Translations under genes and position numbers: made by a program
DNA from: Meandrina meandrites
Lineage: Eukaryota > Cnidaria > Anthozoa > Scleractinia > Meandrinidae
NCBI GenBank assembly: GCA_963693305.1
Contig: OY855904.1
Location: 40,909,304 to 40,973,303, forward strand
DNA: 64,000 bases
Reading direction: 5' to 3'
Part shown: positions 11,223 through 23,635 of the stretch, one piece after another
Position numbering within the stretch: the first letter of the stretch is position 1
How the letters are laid out: the number at the start of each line of letters is the position of its first letter
The notes under the pieces: generated by a model
Seen by the model: only the letters and a program-made list of their open reading frames with translations
The model's database searches: none
What the model was told of the DNA's origin: nothing

Positions 11223-12269
11223 CTTTCTACCATGTCGCGTAGATGTGTTTGCTGGAGAAAAAGAAAAATCCCTTTAACAATTTTATCGTGGACAACCTAT
11301 CGAAACCTAAAAATCTTGCTTCACGTTTCAGCTGATATTTTATTTTGTAACCTCACCATATTAAACAATGGATAAATACCTAACCATATTTTCCATTCAA
11401 AGTCTACGTCCAGCCGTATGGGGCGAACGGTAATTATAAAACCGATGAAAAAAAAAACCGATGATTCGTTTTTAATGAATTCTGCATGCCCTGTACTGTG
11501 CCAAACGATGACCAAACTGATCAAAAATATTTCAGAGTGAAGTAAAGAAAGCACTTTCGACAAGGTGAGAATTTCAAACAAATGTTGTCAGTTTTTCTAT
11601 TGTTCGGTTTTACGTTTTTACCACTCAACAGCATTTCAACTACCGTTTTTCTCTTTCTGCAATTTTCTTTTGAGGTACTTCTCCTTCACTTTGTCTCGTG
11701 GTTGGAGGCTAAAAGCAGGATAAGTCCTCCATGTTGAGTAACTTTCTGTTCCAAAAGAGCTGATTTTGTTCGATGTCATCTTAGAAACTAAACATTTCAA
11801 AAAGTGAGACCTTGGAAATTGTCAAATGATCCCAAGTTGAAACATTGTATATATGAAACAGCGTATATATGGCAAGCCATGATTCTGCTATTTTTTTCGT
11901 GAGGCATTTTTTTTTCGTATTGCTGAATTAAACATGTTAACGTTTTTATTATTTTTCTAAAACCGAATGTTCGCAATTGGCAACATTAATGGAGCTGCGA
12001 ACATTACTCCCACCCCCCACACTCCCCGCTAACCCCCCCCCCCCCCCCCCCTTCCCGCCCACCTGAAAATCCCAAATCTACCCTGAAAAATGATCATAGG
12101 AAGCATTTTCAATACAGACCCCAAAATGATCCTCAAGTAATCTCTATAGTCGGTTGCAAAATATTCCAATCAATAGCTATCGAGAGTATATTAGTTCACT
12201 TGTGCAGATTTCAAATTCGAACTGCCTTTAAACAAACTTCATTCCCGTAAGTTAGAAAAAGAGAAAAGG
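11223..12269. other. Non-coding stretch upstream of gene 2
   Basis: No recognisable gene. A C-rich run lies at about 12030-12051. Confidence 0.55.
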
Positions 12270-13792
12270 GAGGGTCCCCAATAGGTTTTTCGGGATCCGG
12301 GATTTGGCTTATTTGAAGGCCGGGATTCGGGATTTTGGAGGAAAAGGGGAGCGAGATTCGGGATTTTGAACGGGACACGGGATTTGGCGATTTTACGAAG
12401 CGGGACTCGGGAAATGTTATTTTGAAGAGCCGCGATTCGGGAAGTCCGTTGACGAAAATGTACGAAACCAACCTGTTATCTTCATGAATGTCGGAAATTG
12501 GCCAGCCAAATGTATCCACGATCCGATCACGCGGCTAATTTGTGACCCCTATGGCGATCTTGTATGTTTCCGTGAACCTTGGTCGTAATAATATCCTTTG
12601 GATTCGATTCACAAGCGACCTTTTGTCGACCGCAAAATCTCGAGTGTCAAGTTATATCTACTGTATATTGATCGGCACGTGTGGCTGTAGCTTTAGGTCG
12701 TCGACGGAGAGTGACACAGTAGTGTTTGGAAAAGCGTGTCCTAGCGGATCCTAGTGATGTCGGCTAACACCGACACCGATGATCCAGATGTACATGATAT
12801 TATAAGCTGTGGAGCTCTTTTTCATGAAAAACGGAAGAGCTGATGTTCATTTTTGGGAAAGGAAAAATTTGGGGGCGCAACTTCACCGCTCAAGGAAACT
12901 GTTAGGTTTAAACTAAAGAAATAATCTTTGCGGTAAAATTGCAAAAATTCAGGGTTTCAACGGGATTTGAACCCGTGACCTCCGCGATGCCGCTACGATG
13001 CCCTACCAACTGAGCTTGTAGTTACCGTTTTAGAACCTTGCTATTCTCAGTATTCTGGACTCATTTCATCCGTACTATAGGTATAGCTTGAACCGGGGGC
13101 TCGTTCCTCCCCCACCCCCCCCCCCCCCCTTCCCCAGACCTCCATCAACAGACACTTTTTTGGGGAAAAGAAGTCAACAACCTCATATGGTGATGTCCAC
13201 ATATGTCTCGGCTACTCTCGTGATTGCAAGTTACCTTAATGTGTTATATACGACAATACAGATTCAAAACATGGCTTCAAGATGGCTTGCAAATGACAAC
13301 AAACTGCTTCTCAAAAATGCACCAAATGGGATTCGAGCATGTCTAGATTTTCACAATTTTCCCTGGGGAGGATGTCCCCGTACCCCCTACGGAAATTGGC
13401 TTCCAACACACTTTAAACATCACCACCATTTGTAACTTTTGGCCCCTCTCACTTACAAATTCGTTCCTACGGGCCTGACTAAAGGGTGGCACTAAAGGCA
13501 TAGAATAACGACGTACAACACAATGAAGGACTGTGTGACCTAGTTCATTTGAAACTGAAATCTGCCAGATGAACTATGCCCTCGCTTTGGTGGAAAGAGC
13601 TAATTTTCATACTTGGATTTGTTGTGAAGGAATCTGGACACCCTAAAAAGGCCTTTTTCCGTTCAGGTAAGGGACCTTAAGAAACGCTAGTGACCGGGAT
13701 CGGGATTGGCCACTAAAAACCGTCGGGATTACGGGATTGAGGAAAAATTTTGGTCGGGATGGCGGGATTGAAGAACCCTATTGGGGACCCTC
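12270..13792. mobile_element. DNA transposon-like element just upstream of gene 2
   Basis: The termini are GAGGGTCCCCAATAGG and its exact complement, flanked by AAAAGG on both sides (12264-12269 and 13793-13798). Both ends carry many CGGGATTCGGGATTT-like subterminal repeats. A tRNA-derived SINE lies inside near 12950-13025. No transposase is seen. It ends 67 bp before the signal-peptide exon of gene 2. Confidence 0.7.
12950..13025 (-). repeat. tRNA-derived SINE head
   Basis: The minus strand reads AGCTCAGTTGGTAGGGC (A box) and, at proper distance, GGTCACGGGTTCAAATCC (B box). The acceptor arm does not close, so this is a SINE rather than a tRNA gene. Confidence 0.6.
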
Positions 13793-13859
13793 AAAAGGGA
13801 AAAAACGTTGTGTATCGATTTAATTTGACTATGTTTTTCATTCTCATTTTAATCCACAG

Positions 13860-13988
13860 GGAAGAAAGCTTCAAATCAGACGATGACGAAAACTCTTCTT
13901 ATGGACAAAATGTATCTCTTCACAGTGGTAGTGTGTTTGTTTCTGCACACCTTTATTTTGAATGACAACTGTGCCATAGCTACACAAG
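13860..13988 (+). CDS. Gene 2 exon 1: signal peptide (coding from 13883)
   Basis: Preceded by TTTAATCCACAG, so an upstream non-coding exon is likely. The coding part reads MTKTLLMDKMYLFTVVVCLF and on to CAIATQ, ending phase 1 at CAAG|GTGATC. Gene 3 has the same exon with the shared pattern EKMCLFTV...FLH..CAIARQ and the same phase. Confidence 0.82.
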
Positions 13989-16900
13989 GTGATCGTAATT
14001 TACTTATGTCATCTACAATATGCCTTAATTTCGTTCTTGAATTTTCATCTTTTTAAATGTGAAATGTAGTTGGCTCTTGCTTGCTGTATGCATTTGATTT
14101 GCCTTTGCATTTTAGCCTTTATAAAAAAAATTCGGTACATGACCACACAAACTTTTAGCCCGTAGATGTCTAGCCCGTGTATCAATAAAGATTATCTGTC
14201 TATTTATTTTTGCGTTTAGTAAATGACCCAAAAAATAGTTTTTTCTCTTCTTTTCCACGTGTTCAGTTTTGCAAGGTCGTATAATTTTTGTGGAGGCCCT
14301 TCGCCAATGGCGCGGTGTCGTATCGACATGATGGTTTACGAAAAAAAAACATCATAACTTATTTTGTAGGATATGAAACAAGTTAATTATCGCTTAAAAT
14401 AAACTTTGTTCTGTTATAAACTTCGGTGTAAACATGAGCTTAATGTGTAAATCTACGTTGTCATACGGTGCCTTGAGTTTGGCAGATGGAAAATTGTGGA
14501 TAAAAATATAAGGATCAAAAGAAAATTAAAAATATCAATCAAATGCTTGCGACCTTTGAAGGGGTTTGCTACTAAGAGCGTGCGGTTCTATTTTTAGCGC
14601 TAATTTGTTTGGCAATTCGGTTTTAGCGGAATGCCACCTTTGTGATTTATTCGGTTTCTCTTTAACATTTTCTTTACCTTTCACAAATTTTAAAATTAAA
14701 GTGCAAATTTAATAGGTTTTTTGAAGTATGGCAGCTATGCTTTAAATTGCAGTTTTCTTGTGTTCGATTTTTCGCAGCTTTCGTTATTTTCATTGAATGA
14801 ATTCTGTATAAAAGCAAAAGCCGTAAAAAACGCTCGCACCTTACGTACCCAAAGGTCAGGTTATTGAGTTGGTGGGGTGGACACACAACAAAAAGGTTAA
14901 CAAAAATTGCTTGAGATAAAAAAAAAAATGTTGGATTCGATTATCTTTGAAGTCATTTTGTTTTCCAAACACAGGTTCCAACCACAGGCAGACAAGGCTC
15001 TGTGTTTGAGACCGTGTCACATAAGCGTCACGGTACGCGCTATTTGATCTCATACATTCACTGTAATTTGTAACGACTGACCTCGGCTTGATCCAACTGA
15101 TCGCGAGAAATGCTCCATAAAATAAAAGGATTTTGCATCTTTTAATCACAAATTGTGATCTACTGTAAGCCAAATAAATAAAGTTCACTTATTTTTTTCG
15201 TTTGCGAGGTATTTTGCGAATTTATGGGATTTTTGGTCGTTAATTCCTCGCTAGCAGTCTCCGACCCAAAACTTTTGTTTGGGGTTGGTGACGGCTAGCG
15301 AGGAGTTAACGATCGAGCCGAGGTCAGTGGTTACAAATTACAGTGAATGTATGAGATCAAATAGCGCGTACCGTGGCGCTTATGTGACACGGTCTCAAAC
15401 ACAGAGCCTTGTCTGCTAGTGTTCCAACCAGGATTGTCGCTATCGAACGGCTCGATAGATCTCAAGTTGCGTTGATTAATCTTCATTCACTCGCGAAAGC
15501 CTTTGAAAGATTAGTGCTTTTTCAATGTATTAAAAGAAGAACGGCCCGGTTGATGATAATGGAAAGTCGAGTATCTCTTCTTCGATGAAAGTCTTCCCCA
15601 TTTTATACCGATCCGAAGTAAATGAAGATAAATCAAAGGCACTTAATGCCGTCTCGTGTCACTCTTTTTTCCAGATTTTCGTGACACTAGAACATTGATT
15701 GATTTTGACGAAGATCGTGAAAACTATATCTGCTATATTCCAACACTGTAATCACTATAAATAGAGCTGAACAGTAAATATCCAGTTAAAACCAGCTGTA
15801 CCATTATTGTACGCGTTGTAAACAGAAATGATAATTCATTTTCAACAACTTTCCCAAAACCCATCACATTCAATAGTTCCACTGAAGATAACATGGTAGA
15901 TATCAAAGCATGCTATTCTTTTTAAAATAGGGAAAATAAAGCTGTCATTCTGATACATCCTCTAATTGTACTTATTAAATCGGTATCCGGTCGTTTCGCC
16001 TGCAAGATGTTTCGCCTACAAGTCGATTCGCCTACACTTAAGTTGATCGCCTAGACTACGTGAGATGTTTGACCTACCCTGACGTTTAATCATAATGTAT
16101 TTTCTTCGTTCTTAAAACGTGAGAGCCCAAACACGCTAAACACGATGTATATTCCTCGTTCTAAAAGCGTGAAAACGTAGGGGAATGAGACTTGTAGGCG
16201 AATCATCTTGTAGGCGAAACGACCGACATTCATTTAATCTATACGCCAATAGACTTAGACTATAAGACAAGACTCTCGAAAGAGATTTTAGAGATTCATC
16301 CATCCACTGAGTATACTAAGCGTGTAGCGCGACATGCACAACAACGTCAACGAAAACTCTACAGGTCTAGCCTGAAATGTCAGCCGTCTTCTCTTCTTCC
16401 CGGCCACCCGTCCTCTGAGGGGTAAGGAAGAGAAGACGGCTGACACTTCAGACTATCTACAGGTCCATCTACTGACATCTTGGTGATAGACGTTTCTGCT
16501 TTTCAAAGCTAAGAGAACTCATCAAATATAATTCCTCTCTTTCGGTGTGTTTTGTTCTTCTTCTACGCGTTTTCTTGTTGAGTTACAATTACTTTTCATT
16601 GATAATCTCATAGTATAATTTAAAGGTTAGAATGTTATTCTAAAAACGTAAAGCTTGTCTGTATTTTACTTGATAGCTGCTAGCTGCAGTTCAAAGATAT
16701 CCAAAATTGAAAAGCGTAAAGCTAATTTTAACAAAAAAATAGACTCTTCATCCTAAATACGCTACATGTACTCCTCTTCAGACCTTCATCCATCCACTAA
16801 TATATAGATTTAGGCAGGCCTAAAAGCGGAGCTCCCATTTATTAATTTTTTGCTTGAATTTACAGTGTTTTGATGTCCCTGCACTTTATTGGGTTCCCCA

Positions 16901-19900
16901 CTAATGCACGGAGGCGCACATATCAAATTTTAGTATAAAAACTTTTTATAACTTTTACTGTACACGAATAAACCTCCTAGAGCAAATCAGTGTAAAAAAG
17001 GACCTCGATGAAGGCAAGGAAATTTGTTTTGATTTACTTCAAAACAGTCAAGGCCATACAATCAACTCAAGGCAAAAAAAAACAGCGCGAAAAAAGTCAA
17101 CACGCGGCTAAAGAAAATGAGTTCACGCCAGAACAAAGAAAAACACGGCTGCAAAACAAAACTGGCAAATTCATTGCGAGCCGGTTATGCAAGTTATTTT
17201 AAAGCAGTTTTTTTGTGTGAGTTGTGGCAGTTTGTGATTTCGAAGTGGTGCTCGCTATCTAACAAGCGAACAATGTAGTTTGAGCCGTCTTGTTTTGGTT
17301 CCATGATTAACTATTCTGTTTTATAGTACACGTTGCTTAATACGTTAGAGAATTTTACGTAGAGAACTACATGAATTTTCTTTGTTTCTGGTAAGTAAAT
17401 GTGCGGTAGAAAAAGTCTGAACTCACTCACCCAGGCACAGGTAATACGCAACGAAACGGGCGTAAAGAATTGTTTACGAATCTTAAATCACGCGTACGAG
17501 ATTTAACATACACTCACTGAAATAAACAATGCGAGCGAAAATAGAGCAGTTGGATAATAAATCGCTTAAATTCATTTTAGTGTGCAGTATCATTGAGTAG
17601 TTTTACTAGTTTTGGTTTGGACTTGCGGGATTTTCCTCAGTATAAGTGTAGTTTGTAATATTTTGCAAAGGCGAAACGTGTTTTTGGTCCGAGTACATGT
17701 AGTTCAATAATTTAAATTTTCTTTTCAAATGAAAATCCAAAAATGAATTTTACAGTTTACTCCACTATAAACTAAAACACAGCATTTGAAACCAAACATT
17801 TAATAGACAACGTCTGTATAAAATGTACAAAGGTGATTAAAGCTAAGAGGTTTGAAAGCAGCATTAAGAAATAATGGCATTTATAAATATGTAAGCCTAC
17901 GGAAAGGTCTGAAAAACGATACAACTTCGAGTTCGTTTATAAATGACTGAAGTATAAACATATTCTCACAATAAAAACAGACTTCAGCTTAGGGTATAAA
18001 TTATGTTTGTTACCTTACATTTGGAAAAGGCTTGTAAATTCTGCAGGGCAATGCTTTCAAACCAGCACCATATTAAATATCGGAAACGAACACGCCATTT
18101 TCCATGTGAGCTTACTCCAACTCTAACTCCATCGAGATATACATTATATGAATTATCAGCGAAGATCAATCTCTTCCTTTCTTACGGTGTAGCTGTTGAC
18201 AGTCTTTTATCCATCACTTCTTGAACTTGACCGGCTCTGAGCTCTCTTTTAGTTCGGCTTAAAGTCAGCTTAATTAAGCAGCCGCAGGAACCGTAGACAG
18301 TTCTTCAACTCTCGCTGTTTTTGACTTCTTGTCCGATATATCATATTCAGGTTGGCAAACATTTCGGATGTTCACGCTAAGAGGCTATCCCTAAATCATT
18401 TGGCATACGTTTCCATGATGTAGATGAGTAAATAAAGCAAGAAATATTCACGAAGATCTATGTTTTCCAGCAGCTTTGTTCGCCTCTTTCATTCAGCTTA
18501 AAAAGCGAACAAGGTGCCACCCGTGCCACAGATTTTTGCCGCCTCTTCATACAATCGCGTCGTTTAAGTTAAAATGAAATGTCCAGATCATTTTATAACA
18601 TGAGAAAAAAACCTCTGAAGTAATGCAGTGTTCTCACAGATTTTTACGACAGGTAACTCAACTCTAAATGAACCGAATATGTTTTTGTGCCACGTTTTGC
18701 GTAAGAAGGACTCCAAATCACTCTCCAAATCAAGTACAAAGGCAAACAGGCAAACTCGTCCCCAGGCCTAATCCGTGCGTACGGGCGTACGTACGGACGT
18801 ACGGACGGACATGACGTCATAACCAAATTTTCTCGGCTTGATGGATTAACCAAATTATATAGCTGTGGATGCTCCGCCCGCGGGCGCCTTCGGCGCCCGC
18901 GGGAGCTCCGCTAAAAGGGCTGTCGCTGCAGCTCTAAAAAAGTTGTGTTATATTGTAGCGTGAAATTCACAACAAGATATACAAGATATATGAACCTACA
19001 TCTAGTACCTCTTGACTCAGGTCAATCGTCGTGGTCCAAAAAAATAAAATTAATGTTAATTGCTTTGCGTTTCAGATAGACATTTCTGCTCTTCAATCCG
19101 AAGAAATCTCATCAAATATAATTTCTCTCTTTTCGGCCATACATAATATTAGTCGTTTCTAACTAACCTGGAGTATTTTTTTTTTCTTTTTCTACGCGGT
19201 TTCTTTTTGCATTATAATTAATTTTCACTGACCTTTCAACATGCCAAATGCTCGTTCCATAACAGACCGTAGCTCACCGAACTTTAAGTTAAACTTTGTC
19301 TGCTCGTGAGTCAGGCGTCCACTGTCCGGGTACGGTTTCACTAGCCAGCTAGGTAAAGTCTGTATACGAGCCTAGTGGCCCATCAGGCCGGAGCTTATCC
19401 CGGTTTCCGTAGCGTGAAGCGACTAGGAGTATTGCTACTCCCCCTGGATGGGACGCCAGTCCATCGCAGGGTTACCCCCAGCAGTAAATTCGCCGGTACC
19501 CATTTATACACCTGGGTGGAGAGAGGCACTATGAGAGTAAAGTATCTTGCCCAAGAACACAACGCAGTGCCCCGGCCAGGGCTCGAACCCGGACCGCCTG
19601 ATCCGGAGTACAGCGCACTAACCATTAGGCCACCGCGCCTCCTCTGTTGAATTTATGTTGCATGTTGGAAGGCTTAGAATTTGCTTGTTCTTTCCAATTT
19701 CGTCAAGTAACATCAACCCTAATATCATCATGCGAGTGCACTCGTAAAAAAATAGAAACACTGTATTACAACGATCATATTACAACAATCACATCACCAA
19801 AGTATAAAGTAATATCATTGTAAATTACAGAAATTTCTAGAAAAATGTTTCTTACTCCTTTAAACTCAATCACAAACCTTCTGTAAGGAATAAAACGAAA

Positions 19901-22900
19901 TAATTTCGAACCTTCCCCCCCCCCCCCCCCCCCCCGCACTCAACAAGCAGTACACGACAAAACTACATCTGTTTTTTAATTAACTTCGATAAAATCTGTT
20001 TATCACATTCTTCTCATTTTTTGGCGGTATTACAAAGTAAAACCTCTCTGCCATCACCGTGTAAGACCAAACATAATGTCCCAGCATTTACAATTTACTC
20101 TATACCTTGTCAAACGCGTATAATTAAATAAATACCTAAAAACTATTCTTCCAGCAAAAACACATATAATGTACCACAAATTTACCATAAATATATATCC
20201 ATTGTTTTAACCTTGTTCACTTGCCGCTTTGTAACCACACGTGAGATCTTACACGAAGTACTTCTCTACGCCAAAGCTCCCACACCAACTTCTCGTGTTA
20301 CGATGGTAACACGAGACAAAAAAGGAGGACTTCTCGGACACGGGCTGTTTTCCTTTTTAAACAACACAGACTGTAGGAGAACACCGCAAATTAATTTCAT
20401 TCACTTTTTCATCCGTATTTTTACATCCGCCACCCGCCATTCGCGTTCTCAGGTCAAATAACAATAAATGAAATGTCAGAAATTGATTAAACACAAGTTT
20501 ATTTTATTTTGATACATGTCTTAAACAACATGACGTAGATGTTTGCACTCCTTACCTGTGTTGTTTGAATATCGATGTTTTTTCCTCCACCGTCGTGTTC
20601 CCCAGAATCGAACTTGCAAAATAAATTCTGCAACGTAATTGTCCTATCCGCTACAAACCTAGTGTACCAAGGCTTTAAAATTTTAGCCTGAGTTTGAATT
20701 TAAACACACACAAAAGCCATCTCTCAATTACGCATTTACTCCTGTTGGTTTTTTTTTTTCGTACAAACGTTACCAATACTGCAATAATAGAAAAAGAGAG
20801 GCGGCCCAAAAAAATGATGCGGGCAGAGACGAGAAACACTTTTTCTTTTTACTTGGCCTAATCCTTAGCTATATTTTCTGAGGTTATACCTAACAATATA
20901 TAGGTATGACTAGATACAGTTTTAAACGGGCTTGTCACGGATTTTAACAGATTTTTGAAACACCAAAATGTATATTTGTGTCAAAGGAAACCAAAAAATA
21001 ATAGTCCATTTTTATTAACAATTGCTATATTAGAGCACCGAAGCTGTTAACAATCGTCTTTGGCTGCAGATGGCTACGATGGAAATGGATTACAACTTGA
21101 AAAGTTTAGCTAAACTTTTCAAGTCGTTTCCACACATCTACAAAAAAATCAATATTTATAGCCGTAGCTAGATTTCTATCTACATATTAAGGTTATATCT
21201 TCCTTTAGATGTTCAAAGGTAATGATTTTCATGGTTTAAGTTGCATACCACTAATTTCAGAACAGTTTAGACCAAAAATCTGCGAAATCCCTGTGACAGA
21301 GCTCCTTTAAACATCTACTTACCGCAGTGTTGATATTACATAAAAAACTTCTTCTTTAGCCTTAACCCTTTAAGTCCCAAAAGTGACCAACATCAAACTT
21401 CTCCATACAATATCAATACTTCATCAAGAGAAAAGCTATGAGAATTAATAAAATGATCACCAAAGGGAAATTGCTTTGATCTTTTAACAAATTCTCCCAG
21501 GTTAAACAATAAGAAATTATGCATTGAGATCAGTCAGGAGAATTTGCATGTTGATATTGGGGCTCAAAGGGTTAAAAGATTGAAAGCAAACGCGTTATTA
21601 CTTGAAGCATTTCATGTATCCGATTTATATTTCCACTTTAGTCACAACATCTTGCGACTTTGACAGCGGACTTTGTAATGGCTGGCAACAGTCCTCCTCA
21701 GATGTCTTTAACTGGACATGGCACACAGGAAGAACACTATCTGATGATACAGGTCCAGATTACGATCATACTAATGGCTCAGGTACGAGAAACCTCAAAC
21801 ATTTCCTTTGCGTTTGGTTTGTTTGATATTTTTTTTTGTTTTCAATAAAAATCATTTTAGCATGAAAAGGGTAAGGCGAAAAACATTAAGGTCGCTGGGA
21901 CACCTGGCCGTGAATAAATTCGTAATTGCTTGTCCTGCATCATTTAAAACGCTTGTTTTATTATTATTTTTTTTTTTTTTTGGCATAGGATACTATATGT
22001 ACATCGAGACGTCTTATCCTCGAAACGCCGGTGATAATGCAAGGCTTGAGCTCTCTGTATCTGGAAATGGAGAGCCGTCTTGTCTTGAGTTCTATTATCA
22101 CATGTATGGATACACTATGGGAACACTCACTGTCCTCAGCGGAAATGTGACAGTGTTCAAAGCATCGGGAAACCATGGCCAAATATGGATACAGCAGAAG
22201 AGCAGTATTAATTTGACTAAAACCGTAAGTTCAGTGCATTAGTAAGATGACAGACGAAACTGCCCAAAATTTAATCCTGTTCCAATTATTTGACATTGAA
22301 ACAGGCACTGTACAAAAACAAACAAACCGAACGTAACAGCGATCTTACAGTAAGGGTAGTCCTGCAAAGACTGATGTTGGTGATACTGTCATTTCGAGAA
22401 TCTGAGCGGAAGTCCTCTTTAGAGTCATGCACTCTATCCACTGGGCTACAGAGAGACTCATTGTGAGCAAGTTCATTTTTTAGGTTCATATATGACTCGC
22501 GTCCTGCATACTGCTAGGATCAGCAAGGTCGATAGTGAACTGCAGGATGATAAAAAGGGAAGAATATAAATTTTAACCTGCATAGCGAAATGAGAAAGAT
22601 GTATTTTTCTTCATGTCACAAGCCTGATAAAGGACTGACGACTCCGATTTACCATGGGCCTCTCCGTAGCTCAGTGGATAGAACGCCTGCCAGGTGTTTG
22701 GAAGGTCATGGGTACGGTTGCCGTCGAGAACTCATTTTTTTTCTTTGTACCACGCTCGTATTAGAAAAGATTAAAAGTTGTCTACTAACCAGGATTTTTC
22801 CTAGGTTAAAATTAGATTTCAATTGACGTTTCGAGCAGTTTCACTGGTCTTCTTCAGGCATGATGATCCACGATTGCCAATATGGCGGATCCACCGTATT

Positions 22901-23602
22901 GACATTTTTTAAAAAGCATCAAGCCTGAAGAAGACCAGTGAAACTGTTCGAAAAATCGATTGAAAACTAATTTTAACGTCGGAAAAATCTCGCGTAAGTA
23001 AACAACTTTTAATTATCTTAGGAAATGAGAGGTGGAAGTTTTGGTCATACGATTAGAGATCGACTTGTATTATTTTCGAGAATTTTGGCACAAATTTTTC
23101 CTAATATTTTGGATATTACGAAAACCTCAATCGACATCTACTCTTAACTCTTTTTCTCTAGGTGACATTTGAAGGAACAGTTGGATCCTCTCACGCAGGT
23201 GACTTAGCCATCGATGATGTCTCCATCAGCAATGGACACTGCCAGGGTAAGACTGCACCGAAAACGTTACCTCCATTTACCTCACAAGATGGTTGAGAAT
23301 CAAAATCCTGAACTGAATCCAAAACAAATTTATTCGCCCTCGTCAAGCTCCCCTCTACAGTTACCAACTCGTAGAGATGAATTAGTGTACCGTAAATGTT
23401 GTTCGAACTATACATACGGCAAAAGATCAGTAAAAGATGACCGCCGATTTATAGAATGTTTTAAAAGTTTGATGCGTACAGTGCAGCAATTTCGATTCCA
23501 ATCACATGCCAGAAAAGGGAGACGACAATATATATGGGTTATTGACCAAGCGTGAGGTCAAGATGGCGGGATATTGGCCGAGTTCTTTTTTTTTTTTTCG
23601 TG

Positions 23603-23635
<33 letters not shown>

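Larger units (their letters stand above)
13989..21641. other. Gene 2 intron 1, transposon-filled
   Basis: 7.65 kb with four inverted-repeat elements or hairpins (14985-15421, 15988-16225, 16368-16455, 21095-21124), one 2.1-kb Helentron-like element (16801-18913), a SINE (19355-19643) and a C run near 19916-19935. No exon is recognised. Confidence 0.7.
22225..23161. other. Gene 2 intron with SINE and foldback repeat
   Basis: Contains the SINE at 22656-22745 and the hammerhead-like foldback at 22768-23010. Confidence 0.7.

Noticed and set aside
13088..13435. Proline-rich 115-codon frame
   Set aside because: Driven by a C homopolymer inside a transposon-like element; no family resemblance.
17008..17202. 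Lys-rich 64-codon frame repeated at 48315-48512
   Set aside because: Conserved only because both lie in copies of the same repeat; the second copy tolerates an A-run length change, which argues against protein selection.
19375..19650. 91- and 76-codon frames on both strands
   Set aside because: They are the body of a tRNA-derived SINE.
22656..22745. Candidate functional tRNA genes (also 12950-13025, 19355-19643, 43211-43400)
   Set aside because: A and B boxes are present but acceptor stems do not close, and SINE bodies or tails follow.
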